From Thermoproteota archaeon (lineage in GTDB: Archaea > Thermoproteota > EX4484-205 > JAAOZP01): a DNA stretch of 10,051 nt. The position numbers were made by a program, and so were the translations under genes. The notes below the pieces were generated by a model. The model did no database searches, was not told the origin of the DNA, and worked only from the letters and a program-made list of their open reading frames with translations. The stretch covers positions 10,519 through 20,569 of the forward strand of contig JAOAJQ010000002.1 in the NCBI GenBank assembly GCA_026414125.1, written 5' to 3'. Below are positions 1 through 6,100 of the stretch, one piece after another (position 1 is the first letter of the stretch; each line of letters starts with the position of its first letter).

Positions 1-969
1 TACGGCCAGCCCTAATGTTCTTAGCATTGGGATAAGAGTCACTATGTTCGCGAGTATTGTAAGCGAGTCTTGAATGCTTGAAGCCTTTAAAGGATATTTT
101 ATTGCACCGCTTAAAAGCGTTATCGCAACACCGAACAGTAGGACATCGATTGTCTGCGCGATGAATCTTCCGATTCTAGCTATTAAGGTCTCATCCGGGA
201 GGAAGCCTGTAGAAAGCCCTGTGGAGATGGCGAACAGGATTAGGGATATGCCTGTGGAGAGTAACAATGTTTTAAGTATTAGAAATTGTGGAGGCATCTC
301 GCCCCCGAAAACATGTTTTAGACCCGCTGAAACAAGCCTGTCTAAGTCAAACCCCTTCATCAACACAGCTAAACCTATTATGCTCCAGAAGGCGGTTGAA
401 ACCTCCCTTGCAGAACCATAGTAACTTAAGAGAGTCAACGTAACTATGAGGATACCCCCTAGCCCGAGGAACCATTTCTTAAACCGGGGATCAGAGAAAA
501 GCATTTTCAAATATCTTCCGAATATTATGTAGGATGCCTCTATGGAGCGACTTTGCTTAACCACAACCCTTTTCACGCCGGCAAGAGGAAGCTTCGCCCT
601 TATGACGGGCTCAATATCCTCTTCTCCAAACCCGTCTGTCACAACGTAGACCTCTGAGGGATTGAAGGAGTTTGCGATACGCATTATCTCATCCATAGCC
701 TTTCGGGATGCTTCAAGACCACCGTCCCTTACGCCGCCGATCACGCTGACCTCTGTCAAATAGCCTTTTTGAAAAAGTTCGTCGGAAAGCCTGATTGACG
801 CGAACATAGCGTTTGAATCAGCCTCCTCTGGATCGACTAGGGCAAGCTTTTCAGCCGCCCTAAGCACGTTATCTCTCCCGACTATAGGGGTCTCTAACCC
901 TGTTTTACTGCCCACATCATCATCCAGATCCACGCATATGATTAACGCCCTTTTAGTGTTCTCTTCCAA
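1..969 (-). CDS. DUF373 family membrane protein (partial, C-terminus outside window)
   Basis: The protein matches the archaeal DUF373 family, which has no established function. Translation from a TTG at 967-969 gives 323 residues with no stop before the window edge. The N-terminal soluble part (residues 1-165) opens with a hydrophobic strand followed by an acidic VDLDDDVG run (about 13-20). It later carries VIGGVRDGG (76-84) and VVTDGFGEED (109-118), which look like nucleotide-binding-style loops. From about 167 on there are hydrophobic spans (167-183, 191-206, 229-249, 270-289 and one near the edge), so the second half is a multi-pass membrane region. I chose TTG because no in-frame ATG precedes the conserved first strand, and an AT-rich promoter-like region lies just upstream. 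It follows the coiled-coil gene in the same direction after 84 bases. The family call is from recalled sequence pattern, and the function is unknown. Confidence 0.8.
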   Translation of the reverse strand, partial: MEENTKRALIICVDLDDDVGSKTGLETPIVGRDNVLRAAEKLALVDPEEADSNAMFASIRLSDELFQKGYLTEVSVIGGVRDGGLEASRKAMDEIMRIANSFNPSEVYVVTDGFGEEDIEPVIRAKLPLAGVKRVVVKQSRSIEASYIIFGRYLKMLFSDPRFKKWFLGLGGILIVTLTLLSYYGSAREVSTAFWSIIGLAVLMKGFDLDRLVSAGLKHVFGGEMPPQFLILKTLLLSTGISLILFAISTGLSTGFLPDETLIARIGRFIAQTIDVLLFGVAITLLSGAIKYPLKASSIQDSLTILANIVTLIPMLRTLGLAV

Positions 970-981
970 TAGTCCTTTAGT

Positions 982-1004
982 ATAGTTAACTATTCTATAG
1001 TTAA
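982..1004 (-). promoter_or_regulatory. Probable DUF373 promoter with a 12-bp palindrome and a repeated 9-mer
   Basis: Just upstream of the TTG start at 969 lies a perfect 12-bp palindrome, ATAGTTAACTAT (982-993). The 9-mer TATAGTTAA occurs at 981-989 and again at 996-1004. The AT-rich block at about 990-1004 is at the distance expected for an archaeal TATA box if the transcript starts at or near the TTG. The palindrome could be an operator covering the core promoter. The sequence is seen directly, and the regulatory role is inferred. Confidence 0.35.
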
Positions 1005-1020
1005 AAAACTTTTGTATGTC

Positions 1021-1036
1021 CAAAAATTCTAAAAAC
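1021..1036 (-). terminator. Possible U-tract terminator after the coiled-coil gene
   Basis: Downstream of the coiled-coil stop at 1054, the minus strand carries two runs of five T separated by four bases. Archaeal transcription commonly stops at such U-tracts without a hairpin. The run also lies upstream of the DUF373 promoter, so it would separate the two genes. Support is from position and composition only. Confidence 0.3.
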
Positions 1037-1053
1037 GACGATAAACTATCCTA

Positions 1054-1929
1054 TTAGGATTGACCGCTCTGTGCCTCTATCATAGCCTTAAACTCTTCCC
1101 AGTCTAACGGCTCGCCGCGTTTAAGCTTCTCCTGAGCATTCAGAGCAAGCTTGCTTCTAACAGCTTCCTCCATTTTTAAACGCTTAGCATGCTCCTCCTG
1201 CATCATAAGCACACGTCTCATTCTTGCCAAGTAGGATTTAGCATCTATCTCAACCATTTTCATGAAAAGCTCGTCCTTCTTTTTCTTAGCCTCACCTATC
1301 TCTGAATCAAGTTTAGCAAGCTCGTTTCTCTTCATTCTCTTATCCTCCAATAGCTGTTTAATCTTAGCATGATAGAGATTGGAAGCTTCCACAAGCTTAG
1401 CCTTCTCATTGTTCTTCTCCATTATCATAGAGGTTATTTCACCTATCTTCTTTTCGAAATCGCCAATGTTCTTCCTCATGTTGACAACTGCTTCAACCTC
1501 GCGCAGAATCGCCCTGGCCCTTTCAATCTCTTTAACAAGCTCAGCTTCCTCTTTAGGTTCTAAGTGCTCCGTCGCAAGCCTCCATTCAAGCCTCGAGAGC
1601 TGCGTCCTAGCCTCCTTCTCGCTTATCCTTATCTTCTTGGAGCGGCTTTTTATAACAACTCTTTTACGCTCCATTTCCTCTTTAAGGTTTTTCTCAGAAG
1701 CCCTTAGCTGCTCTATATCATCCTTAATCTTCTTAATCTGATCGTTAAGCTCGTTTCTCTTGGCAACATATTCATCAATCTGCTTGCTTATCGCTGCAAT
1801 CTCATCCCTTAACTGTCTTCTACGGGCTACGAGACCTGTCAGTTTCTCCTTCTGTTTCTTAAGCTCCTCCTCAATCTGTCTAACATAAGCCCTTGACTCA
1901 AGGCCCTCTGTTTCTTGGAAGGTGGGCAA
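1054..1929 (-). CDS. COG1340-type archaeal coiled-coil protein
   Basis: A 291-residue, highly charged protein that is almost entirely heptad-like coiled coil from about residue 15 to 250, with dense Glu/Lys/Arg and regularly spaced Leu/Ile. It has no signal peptide and no membrane span, so it is cytosolic. The last 30 residues break the coil with a segment reading EKLKRGEPLDWEEFKAMIE, a C-terminal pattern I associate with conserved archaeal coiled-coil proteins of the COG1340 type. Some members are misannotated as phosphoserine phosphatase or SMC-like proteins, but there is no ATPase or phosphatase motif here. The start is a TTG at 1929, placed just downstream of a strong TATA box, which implies a very short leader. 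It lies 56 bases after the GPN GTPase gene in the same direction. Function is unknown, possibly a scaffold. The family assignment is fairly confident. Confidence 0.75.
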   Translation of the reverse strand: MPTFQETEGLESRAYVRQIEEELKKQKEKLTGLVARRRQLRDEIAAISKQIDEYVAKRNELNDQIKKIKDDIEQLRASEKNLKEEMERKRVVIKSRSKKIRISEKEARTQLSRLEWRLATEHLEPKEEAELVKEIERARAILREVEAVVNMRKNIGDFEKKIGEITSMIMEKNNEKAKLVEASNLYHAKIKQLLEDKRMKRNELAKLDSEIGEAKKKKDELFMKMVEIDAKSYLARMRRVLMMQEEHAKRLKMEEAVRSKLALNAQEKLKRGEPLDWEEFKAMIEAQSGQS

Positions 1930-1953
1930 ATCGTTGAGGAACCTTAATAATGG

Positions 1954-1967
1954 TTTAATAAATATTT
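1954..1967 (-). promoter_or_regulatory. TATA box of the coiled-coil gene
   Basis: The minus strand reads AAATATTTATTAAA here, a strong archaeal TATA box centred about 26 bases before the expected transcript start near 1934. That leaves a leader of only a few bases before the TTG at 1929. The coiled-coil gene is therefore probably transcribed independently of the GPN GTPase gene upstream. Confidence 0.55.
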
Positions 1968-1985
1968 CTCATGTCCAGAAACCAT

Positions 1986-2759
1986 TTAAAAAGCCTGTTC
2001 ATGCGAGAATTCCTCACCCGTACCGAGAATCCTTGTCACTTGAGAATAAACATCTACAAACCCCTCCATCGTGACGGCTGAAACAGGCATAGGCTTATTT
2101 AAGCTGCTCAAGAGAGATAATGCTCTTGAAAGCTCTTGTCCAAGCTTCAGTTTCTCCCCCCTGTATGATTTAGTAATGGCCTCGTAGAGCTTCAAAGGGT
2201 TCGAATACCATTCCTCGATCCTTTTAACTACACGAGGGTCAACTAAATCCACTTTGTTAACAACGTTAAGCTGAGGCATTGCGAGAGAAGCGTATACAGA
2301 CATGCTTAGGTAGAGTGAAGCTAAGAAGCTCAATGGTTCAAGCATTAACACGTAATCGAACAGGTATATCACCATCCTCGCACCCTTGAGGAACCTCTCA
2401 GAGAATGCTCTCCCAACTGGTCTAAAAGCGAAAAGCTCTATCTGGCCAGGAGTGTCGATTAGAGCAATCTCATGACCCATTGCCTCAATCTCCTCGCTTA
2501 TCTCATGAACCTTCACAGCTATAAGGTCTGAAGCAACCGTCAGAGCACTATTAGGTCCGAGTCCAATATCCCTCATCAGCTTCTCCGTGTCAACGTATGT
2601 TCTAACATCAAAATCAGCAGGATAAGGCAGGTTTATACCCCCTGGATCCAAGTTAATCCTCGCAACATCCACACCCTTATCCTCCATCCATTGGGAGAAG
2701 TTTTTTACAAAGGTTGTCTTGCCGCTTCCAGCAGTACCTATTAGGAAGACAGCTTTCAT
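1986..2759 (-). CDS. GPN-loop GTPase
   Basis: A 257-residue GTPase of the SIMIBI-class GPN family. Eukaryotic members (Gpn1/Npa3, Gpn2, Gpn3) help assemble and import RNA polymerase II. Archaeal homologues form homodimers, but their job is not settled. Visible motifs are the P-loop GTAGSGKT (residues 8-15), the family-defining Gly-Pro-Asn at 68-70, the G3 motif DTPGQIE (102-108) and the base-specificity motif NKVD (168-171). Full-length for the archaeal family. The ATG at 2757-2759 overlaps the hisD stop as ATGA. A strong Shine-Dalgarno GGAGG lies about 9-10 bases upstream inside hisD, so translation is likely coupled to hisD. The presence of rpoP (Rpo12) about 2 kb away in the same direction is suggestive but not evidence of a link. 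Confidence 0.95.
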   Translation of the reverse strand: MKAVFLIGTAGSGKTTFVKNFSQWMEDKGVDVARINLDPGGINLPYPADFDVRTYVDTEKLMRDIGLGPNSALTVASDLIAVKVHEISEEIEAMGHEIALIDTPGQIELFAFRPVGRAFSERFLKGARMVIYLFDYVLMLEPLSFLASLYLSMSVYASLAMPQLNVVNKVDLVDPRVVKRIEEWYSNPLKLYEAITKSYRGEKLKLGQELSRALSLLSSLNKPMPVSAVTMEGFVDVYSQVTRILGTGEEFSHEQAF

Positions 2760-4015
2760 ACATTCAGCCTCCTAGTTAGCCTTGCCTTAACACTCTCACC
2801 ATGGAGAAAGAGTCCCTCCGCACTGCTCAGTGCCTCCACATGCCTGCTAACCGATTTCACATATTTCATGGAAAAACCCTGATAGGAGACGAGCCTTAGG
2901 TAGTCTAGTACAGTCACCCCACCCCTTACTTTCGCATGTCCAGAAGTTGGAAGAACATGGTTGCTCCCTGAGGCATAATCCCCTACAGCCGGTGGTGAAC
3001 ATCCTCCTAGGAAAACCGTTCCCGCGGCCGTCAGCTTACCAGCTATCGCCCTAGGATTCTTGACGTGTAGTGAAACATGTTCCGGTGCCAGCAGATTGCA
3101 TTTTCCCACGCCTTCTCTGATAGAACTCACCAGATAGAGGTTCAGCCTTCCTTTTAAATGGCGCCTTTCAGAAAGCATTCTAAATATTTTCTCAACGGAT
3201 TTCGCTATGCGGTGTGAATTTGTGATGAGTGCTGTAAAAGCATCAGGCGAGTGCTCAGCCTGTGCAGCTAGGTCTAGCGCTATCAAACTAGGGTTTGCGC
3301 TGGAATCCGCGAGCACAACGAGTTCAGAAGGCCCGGCGGGAATGTCTATCGAAACACCATAACTGGTTGCAACCATCTTTGCCACCATCACAAACTTATT
3401 TCCCGGACCGAATATCTTGTCAACCCTTGGAATGGATTCTGTGCCGAAAGCTAAAGCACCCACCCCCGCAACCATGTTGCACCTGTAAACCCTTGTTAAA
3501 CCCATTAACCTGGCAGCGTAAAGTATCGCCGGATTGACAGATCCGTCTGGCCTCGGAGGAGTTAAAACGTGAATTTCCTTAACACCAACTAAGATAGCTG
3601 GATAAGCTGCCATGACTAATGTTGAAACATAGGATGCTCTTCCACCTGGAACCAGAACACCGATTCTTTCAAGAGGGTGAAGACGCAGATAATACTCAAA
3701 GCCACTTCCCCGGAAGGCGATTGGACGGAAAGCCTTCATCTGCAGCTTAACTACTTTCTTAATGTTTTTCATCAAAAAAAGGATCGCCTTCTTAACTTCA
3801 ACCTTTATTTCCTCCTCAGATTCCTTAAGCTCTTTCTCGCTAACTATGAGTTGGCTCTTAGCAAGCTTAACATTGTCAAAAGGCTTTGGGCGAGAAGTGT
3901 AGTCTAAAAGAGCCTTATCGCCCCTCTTCCTTACGTCAAGCATTATCTGCTCAACATATTGTTTTTCCTCGTCACGGAAGCTGGAAAGCCTAAAACGATC
4001 AGCTAGATCATTCAT
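2756..4015 (-). CDS. hisD: Histidinol dehydrogenase
   Basis: Catalyses the last two steps of histidine synthesis: NAD-dependent oxidation of L-histidinol through histidinal to L-histidine, in the cytosol as a Zn-dependent homodimer. At 419 residues the length is normal for the family. By alignment to the E. coli enzyme, all key residues are visible: Zn ligands Gln252 and His255 (in QAEHSPDA), the catalytic pair Glu312-His313 (in LLAPEHVS), Asp346 (in VGDYASG) and His405 near the C-terminus. Spacings match E. coli Gln259/His262/Glu326/His327/Asp360/His419. GPGNKFV (203-209) and NHVLPT (352-357) are further family hallmarks. The start ATG at 4013-4015 lies about 10 bases after the start expected from a TATA box at 4045-4057. 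No other histidine genes are in the window. It is the first gene of a pair with the GPN GTPase, overlapping by four bases. Confidence 0.97.
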   Translation of the reverse strand: MNDLADRFRLSSFRDEEKQYVEQIMLDVRKRGDKALLDYTSRPKPFDNVKLAKSQLIVSEKELKESEEEIKVEVKKAILFLMKNIKKVVKLQMKAFRPIAFRGSGFEYYLRLHPLERIGVLVPGGRASYVSTLVMAAYPAILVGVKEIHVLTPPRPDGSVNPAILYAARLMGLTRVYRCNMVAGVGALAFGTESIPRVDKIFGPGNKFVMVAKMVATSYGVSIDIPAGPSELVVLADSSANPSLIALDLAAQAEHSPDAFTALITNSHRIAKSVEKIFRMLSERRHLKGRLNLYLVSSIREGVGKCNLLAPEHVSLHVKNPRAIAGKLTAAGTVFLGGCSPPAVGDYASGSNHVLPTSGHAKVRGGVTVLDYLRLVSYQGFSMKYVKSVSRHVEALSSAEGLFLHGESVKARLTRRLNV

Positions 4016-4021
4016 TCTCGT

Positions 4022-4070
4022 TAATAGACTCGGAAAACCCTGGGCTTTTAAAAATTACTAATAGACTTGG
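4022..4070 (-). promoter_or_regulatory. hisD promoter bracketed by 12-base direct repeats
   Basis: The minus strand carries a TATA-like element (TTTTTAAAAG, within 4045-4057), correctly spaced for a transcript start near 4025. Near-identical 12-mers flank it: CCAAGTCTATTA (4059-4070) upstream and CCGAGTCTATTA (4022-4033) downstream. They differ at one base and are 37 bases apart. Repeats on both sides of a TATA box are a typical placement for regulator binding that would block or bend the promoter. The regulator is unknown and the role is inferred. The rest of the stretch 4071-4199 is AT-rich with nothing recognisable. Confidence 0.4.
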
Positions 4071-4199
4071 TTGAATGCTCCCAATGATTCGTAAAACACT
4101 GGTTCCATCCGCTTAATTACTCATTTACATTTATTTGTTATTGTTCCAAACCATTTTAGGAGTGAAAAGCAATTTAAAATAGCGGAAAAGTATGTTGAA

Positions 4200-4427
4200 C
4201 TACTCCTCCTCCGCCGTCTTTTCGCCCAGCCACCATTTAACAATCTCTCGCCTACGCTTCCTCCTCTTCTCCTCATCGCTCTCCATCACAGATTTCAGGA
4301 ACCTTTCCTTAGTAACCTTCAACTCTTCTAACTCGTAAACTCTCCCGCATGCCTTGCAAACATATATCTTAGTAGTAGACTCGTACCTCAATTCTCCTCC
4401 GCATTCCGGACAATAGTAAGCAGGCAA
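4200..4427 (-). CDS. Small zinc-ribbon protein with a basic C-terminal helix
   Basis: A 75-residue protein with an N-terminal zinc ribbon. CPEC at residues 6-9 and CKAC at 24-27 give four Cys ligands, similar to ribbons in archaeal transcription factors and ribosomal proteins. The C-terminal half is a predicted helix rich in Glu, Lys and Arg, with KRRKRRR around 54-60 followed by EIVKWWLGEK, a plausible nucleic-acid or protein contact surface. The start is a TTG at 4425-4427. A TATA-like AAAAGTTTATACG (4451-4463) lies at the distance that predicts a leaderless transcript beginning at this TTG. I do not recognise a named family. It could be a small transcription-related factor, but only the metal-binding fold is supported. 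It lies between hisD and tRNA-Pro. Confidence 0.7.
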   Translation of the reverse strand: MPAYYCPECGGELRYESTTKIYVCKACGRVYELEELKVTKERFLKSVMESDEEKRRKRRREIVKWWLGEKTAEEE

Positions 4428-4450
4428 CGTTAAACAGATTAGAAAGTAGA

Positions 4451-4463
4451 CGTATAAACTTTT
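4451..4463 (-). promoter_or_regulatory. TATA box of the zinc-ribbon gene
   Basis: Reads AAAAGTTTATACG on the minus strand. Its centre is about 30 bases before the TTG start at 4427, so the predicted transcript begins at or within a few bases of the start codon. Confidence 0.45.
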
Positions 4464-4517
4464 CGTGAAGCATGAAGATTTACAGAGATAACAGAGTTTA
4501 GAAGCCGGTTAAAACAA

Positions 4518-4608
4518 TGGGGTCGCCGGGATTTGAACCCAGGTCGCCAGCACCCCAGGCTGGTATCCTAGACCAAGCTGCCCGTTTTTAACTCTAGACG
4601 ACGACCCC
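4518..4608 (-). tRNA. tRNA-Pro (anticodon GGG) with a 16-base D-loop insertion/intron
   Basis: Reads codon CCC (and probably CCU by wobble). The acceptor GGGGTCG (4602-4608) pairs perfectly with CGACCCC (4519-4525), and the discriminator is A at 4518. The anticodon stem CCAGC/GCTGG encloses the loop CTGGGGT (4552-4558), placing anticodon GGG at 4554-4556 with T33 and G37 as expected for proline. The T-arm has loop TTCAAAT closed by five pairs. The 3' CCA is not encoded, and a TTTT follows a few bases later. The D-arm works only if 16 bases are removed: stem GTCT/GGAT, A14, G15, G18G19 and A21 then all fall in place and the mature body is 75 bases including the discriminator. A TATA box at 4630-4641 lies upstream. 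Confidence 0.93.
4580..4595 (-). other. Probable 16-base non-canonical tRNA intron in the D-loop
   Basis: On the minus strand, AG occurs at both ends of the inserted segment, so the exact cut may fall after base 13, 14 or 15 of the tRNA; the coordinates given are one of three equivalent choices. With this choice, the intron bases GAGU can pair with exon bases GCUU (two Watson-Crick and two G-U pairs), as the central helix of a bulge-helix-bulge motif would require. The flanking helices are poor, so any splicing motif would be of the relaxed type. Introns at non-canonical tRNA sites are known in Thermoproteota, where the splicing endonuclease is heteromeric. Confidence 0.6.
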
Positions 4609-4629
4609 TTCTTCAAAACTCATCAAGCG

Positions 4630-4641
4630 GTTTAAAAACTT
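4630..4641 (-). promoter_or_regulatory. TATA box of tRNA-Pro
   Basis: Reads AAGTTTTTAAAC on the minus strand, centred about 27 bases upstream of the first tRNA base at 4608. That is the standard archaeal placement, with transcription starting at or just before the mature 5' end. Confidence 0.6.
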
Positions 4642-4705
4642 TGTTTCAAACTGTCTTTTTATTGTTTTACTGCCAGACTAGCTTGAAAACGATCTTAATG
4701 TTGAA

Positions 4706-4787
4706 GGGAAAACGGTGAGGGTGGGGGATGTCCTCACGGATATTTAGAATCAAGCAATACACGGAGGACGACCCTCACCGTTTCCCC
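4706..4787 (-). ncRNA. Probable structured non-coding RNA (long hairpin), unknown family
   Basis: This 82-base stretch folds into one rod. The basal stem pairs 4706-4722 with 4771-4787 over 17 bp. An asymmetric internal loop of 1 and 7 bases follows (the 7-base side, 4723-4729, reads AUCCCCC on the minus strand). Next comes a 6-bp stem (4730-4735 with 4764-4769), a 3-by-4 internal loop, a 5-bp stem and an 11-base apical loop. Read from the minus strand, all stem positions pair; 4784/4709 and one pair in the top stem are G-U there but A-C mismatches on the plus strand. This argues for minus-strand transcription. A symmetric TATA box TTTATATAAA (4806-4815) is centred about 24-26 bases before the 5' GGGG. 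There is no open reading frame and no convincing C/D or H/ACA box. It could instead be a decayed inverted-repeat element. Confidence 0.55.
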
Positions 4788-4805
4788 AATAAAGGCCTAA
4801 GGAGA

Positions 4806-4815
4806 TTTATATAAA
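4806..4815 (-). promoter_or_regulatory. Symmetric TATA box for the hairpin RNA
   Basis: TTTATATAAA is a perfect 10-bp palindrome lying two bases past the rpoP stop codon. On the minus strand it predicts a start near 4784-4787, which is the first base of the hairpin stem. Being symmetric, it could also support weak plus-strand transcription antisense to rpoP. Confidence 0.55.
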
Positions 4816-4817
4816 GT

Positions 4818-4970
4818 TTACTCGGAAAAAACTTGTTTAGCAATCTTTTTTGAACGTGTCTTCTTTAGAACCCTGAAGCCGCAATAAGGGCATCTCACAT
4901 CTCCTCTAAACTCCGACATTTCCTCCTCGCTTATAACTCTGTTGCAGGCTAAACACTGAAGTTCCGGCAT
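4818..4970 (-). CDS. rpoP: DNA-directed RNA polymerase subunit Rpo12 (RpoP)
   Basis: A 50-residue protein with the zinc-ribbon pattern and C-terminal signature of archaeal Rpo12 (eukaryotic Rpb12/RPABC4), a small subunit that helps anchor the Rpo3/Rpo11 assembly platform in the polymerase. Cys6 and Cys9 (CLAC) and Cys27 and Cys30 (CPYC) bind zinc. The following GFRVLKKTR matches the conserved basic tail motif (usually GYRVLxKxR). The tail continues about 11 residues further and ends SKKIAKQVFSE. The ATG at 4968-4970 lies about 5 bases after the start predicted from a TATA box at 4996-5007, so the mRNA is nearly leaderless. It is divergent from the Orc1-like gene. The hairpin RNA begins about 30 bases after its stop. 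Confidence 0.9.
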   Translation of the reverse strand: MPELQCLACNRVISEEEMSEFRGDVRCPYCGFRVLKKTRSKKIAKQVFSE

Positions 4971-4995
4971 CAACCATCCGTTTCTACAGGGTTCC

Positions 4996-5007
4996 TTAAA
5001 AATATTA
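4996..5007 (-). promoter_or_regulatory. TATA box of rpoP
   Basis: TAATATTTTTAA on the minus strand, centred about 32 bases before the rpoP ATG. The predicted transcript starts near 4976, leaving a leader of about 5 bases. Confidence 0.5.
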
Positions 5008-5110
5008 CTTATTCACCCTACTCTCTCCCTCACCAGTTTACATTCGTAATCCAAAATAAGTAGCATGGTAGGATTAGTGTCCGGTAGAGGCCTTGGAAGG
5101 AGCCTTAGAC

Positions 5111-6100
5111 ATGGGGTCAATCCGGCTTAGAGTCGAGGAGTATGGAAAGATATGGATGCTTCTGAGAATGTTCATGGAAAGCGAGAACCCCTTAACCATA
5201 ATGGTAATAATATGGGGAGGGCCAGGAACCGGGAAAACAACCGTTGCAAGGAAGCTTATGGATAATGCTAAATACGCTTGGAAAAACCTTGAGCAGATTT
5301 ACCTTGATCCTGAAGCTGCGGGGTGCCGAGGATTATTCAGTACTCTTCAACATGCGTGTGGTCTAAGAGGATGCTCTGGACTGGAAATACTCAGTCTTTT
5401 AAGGAGTAGGTTTCTCATAGTGATTGACAATGTTGAAATTTTTTCGCCTGAAGATAAACGTGTTTCTGCAGTTTTAAGGATCGGCGAGGCCTTTCCCAGA
5501 GGGAGCTTCTTCATACTGTTGATCTTCAAATCAGACAGCATCCCAGTTGACATCAGCACGGTTCCACCGCCTGCTTACACAATATACTTTAGGCCATATA
5601 CCTTTGAGGAAATTCGCACCATACTTATGGAGTTTCTCAAGGGGCGTGAAGGCTTTTCCGTGGATGAGAAGGCTTTAGACACCATAAGCAGAATAGCTAG
5701 TTTTAATGGAGACGCCCGGCTCGCCCTAGAGATTCTAAAAGCCGCGTTAAACACCTCTAGGAATAAGCATGTCGATGAAACGCATGTTTTAAAGGTTTCG
5801 AAAAAACTAGCTGATAATCCTTTTGAATACGTGAGTGCAAATCTCAGCGATATTCATGAAAGAATTATTCTGAAGATAGTTTCAGAACGTGCTTCAAAAA
5901 TACATTTCAAAAACCTTTTTGAAGAATATAGGAACACGGCTAGGGAGAATGGAGTTGAGCCTTTAGGATACACACAGCTTTGGAAAAGAATAAGAATACT
6001 TGAAAAAAAGATGCTTTTAGATTTTAAAGTCTCAAGCTTTGAGTGTGGGAGGACAGGCGTAGTTTGGAGGAAGAATTTAAACTGGACAACGAGATTATAA
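5111..6100 (+). CDS. Divergent Orc1/Cdc6-like AAA+ ATPase with degenerate catalytic site
   Basis: Archaeal Orc1/Cdc6 proteins bind replication origins and recruit MCM. This protein has 329 residues from ATG 5111; a TTG at 5093 would add 6, and residue numbers here count from that TTG. I prefer the ATG because GGAAGGAG sits 8 bases before it. The Walker A GGPGTGKT (42-49) is intact. The Walker B reads FLIVIDNVE, with Asn113 where the catalytic Glu should be. The sensor 1 region reads IFKSDS without the usual Asn. Sensor 2 GDARLAL (206-212) keeps its Arg. PYTFEEI (168-174) is typical of the lid, and the C-terminal 90 residues form a winged-helix domain. It is shorter than most Orc1/Cdc6 (about 390-410), mainly at the N-terminus. 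It probably binds ATP but hydrolyses it poorly. It could be a replication or regulatory paralogue; a separate canonical Orc1 is expected elsewhere. Confidence 0.8.
   Translation: MGSIRLRVEEYGKIWMLLRMFMESENPLTIMVIIWGGPGTGKTTVARKLMDNAKYAWKNLEQIYLDPEAAGCRGLFSTLQHACGLRGCSGLEILSLLRSRFLIVIDNVEIFSPEDKRVSAVLRIGEAFPRGSFFILLIFKSDSIPVDISTVPPPAYTIYFRPYTFEEIRTILMEFLKGREGFSVDEKALDTISRIASFNGDARLALEILKAALNTSRNKHVDETHVLKVSKKLADNPFEYVSANLSDIHERIILKIVSERASKIHFKNLFEEYRNTARENGVEPLGYTQLWKRIRILEKKMLLDFKVSSFECGRTGVVWRKNLNWTTRL

Noticed and set aside
74..421. 115-residue plus-strand reading frame
   Set aside because: It lies entirely over the membrane half of the DUF373 gene on the other strand and shows no domain or ribosome site.
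1369..1741. Plus-strand reading frames rich in Ser, Phe and Leu
   Set aside because: They are antisense to the coiled-coil gene; Lys/Glu-rich codons read backwards give Ser/Phe/Leu-rich artefacts.
4706..4787. C/D box, H/ACA or K-turn RNA identity for the hairpin
   Set aside because: No RUGAUGA/CUGA boxes, no ACA tail with a symmetric pocket, and the internal loops do not give a standard tandem G-A kink-turn on the minus strand.
4016..5110. Search for origin recognition boxes near the Orc1-like gene and in the hisD upstream region
   Set aside because: Only weak partial resemblance (for example CACTGGTTCCA near 4100); no repeated or inverted ORB-like elements with G-runs were found.
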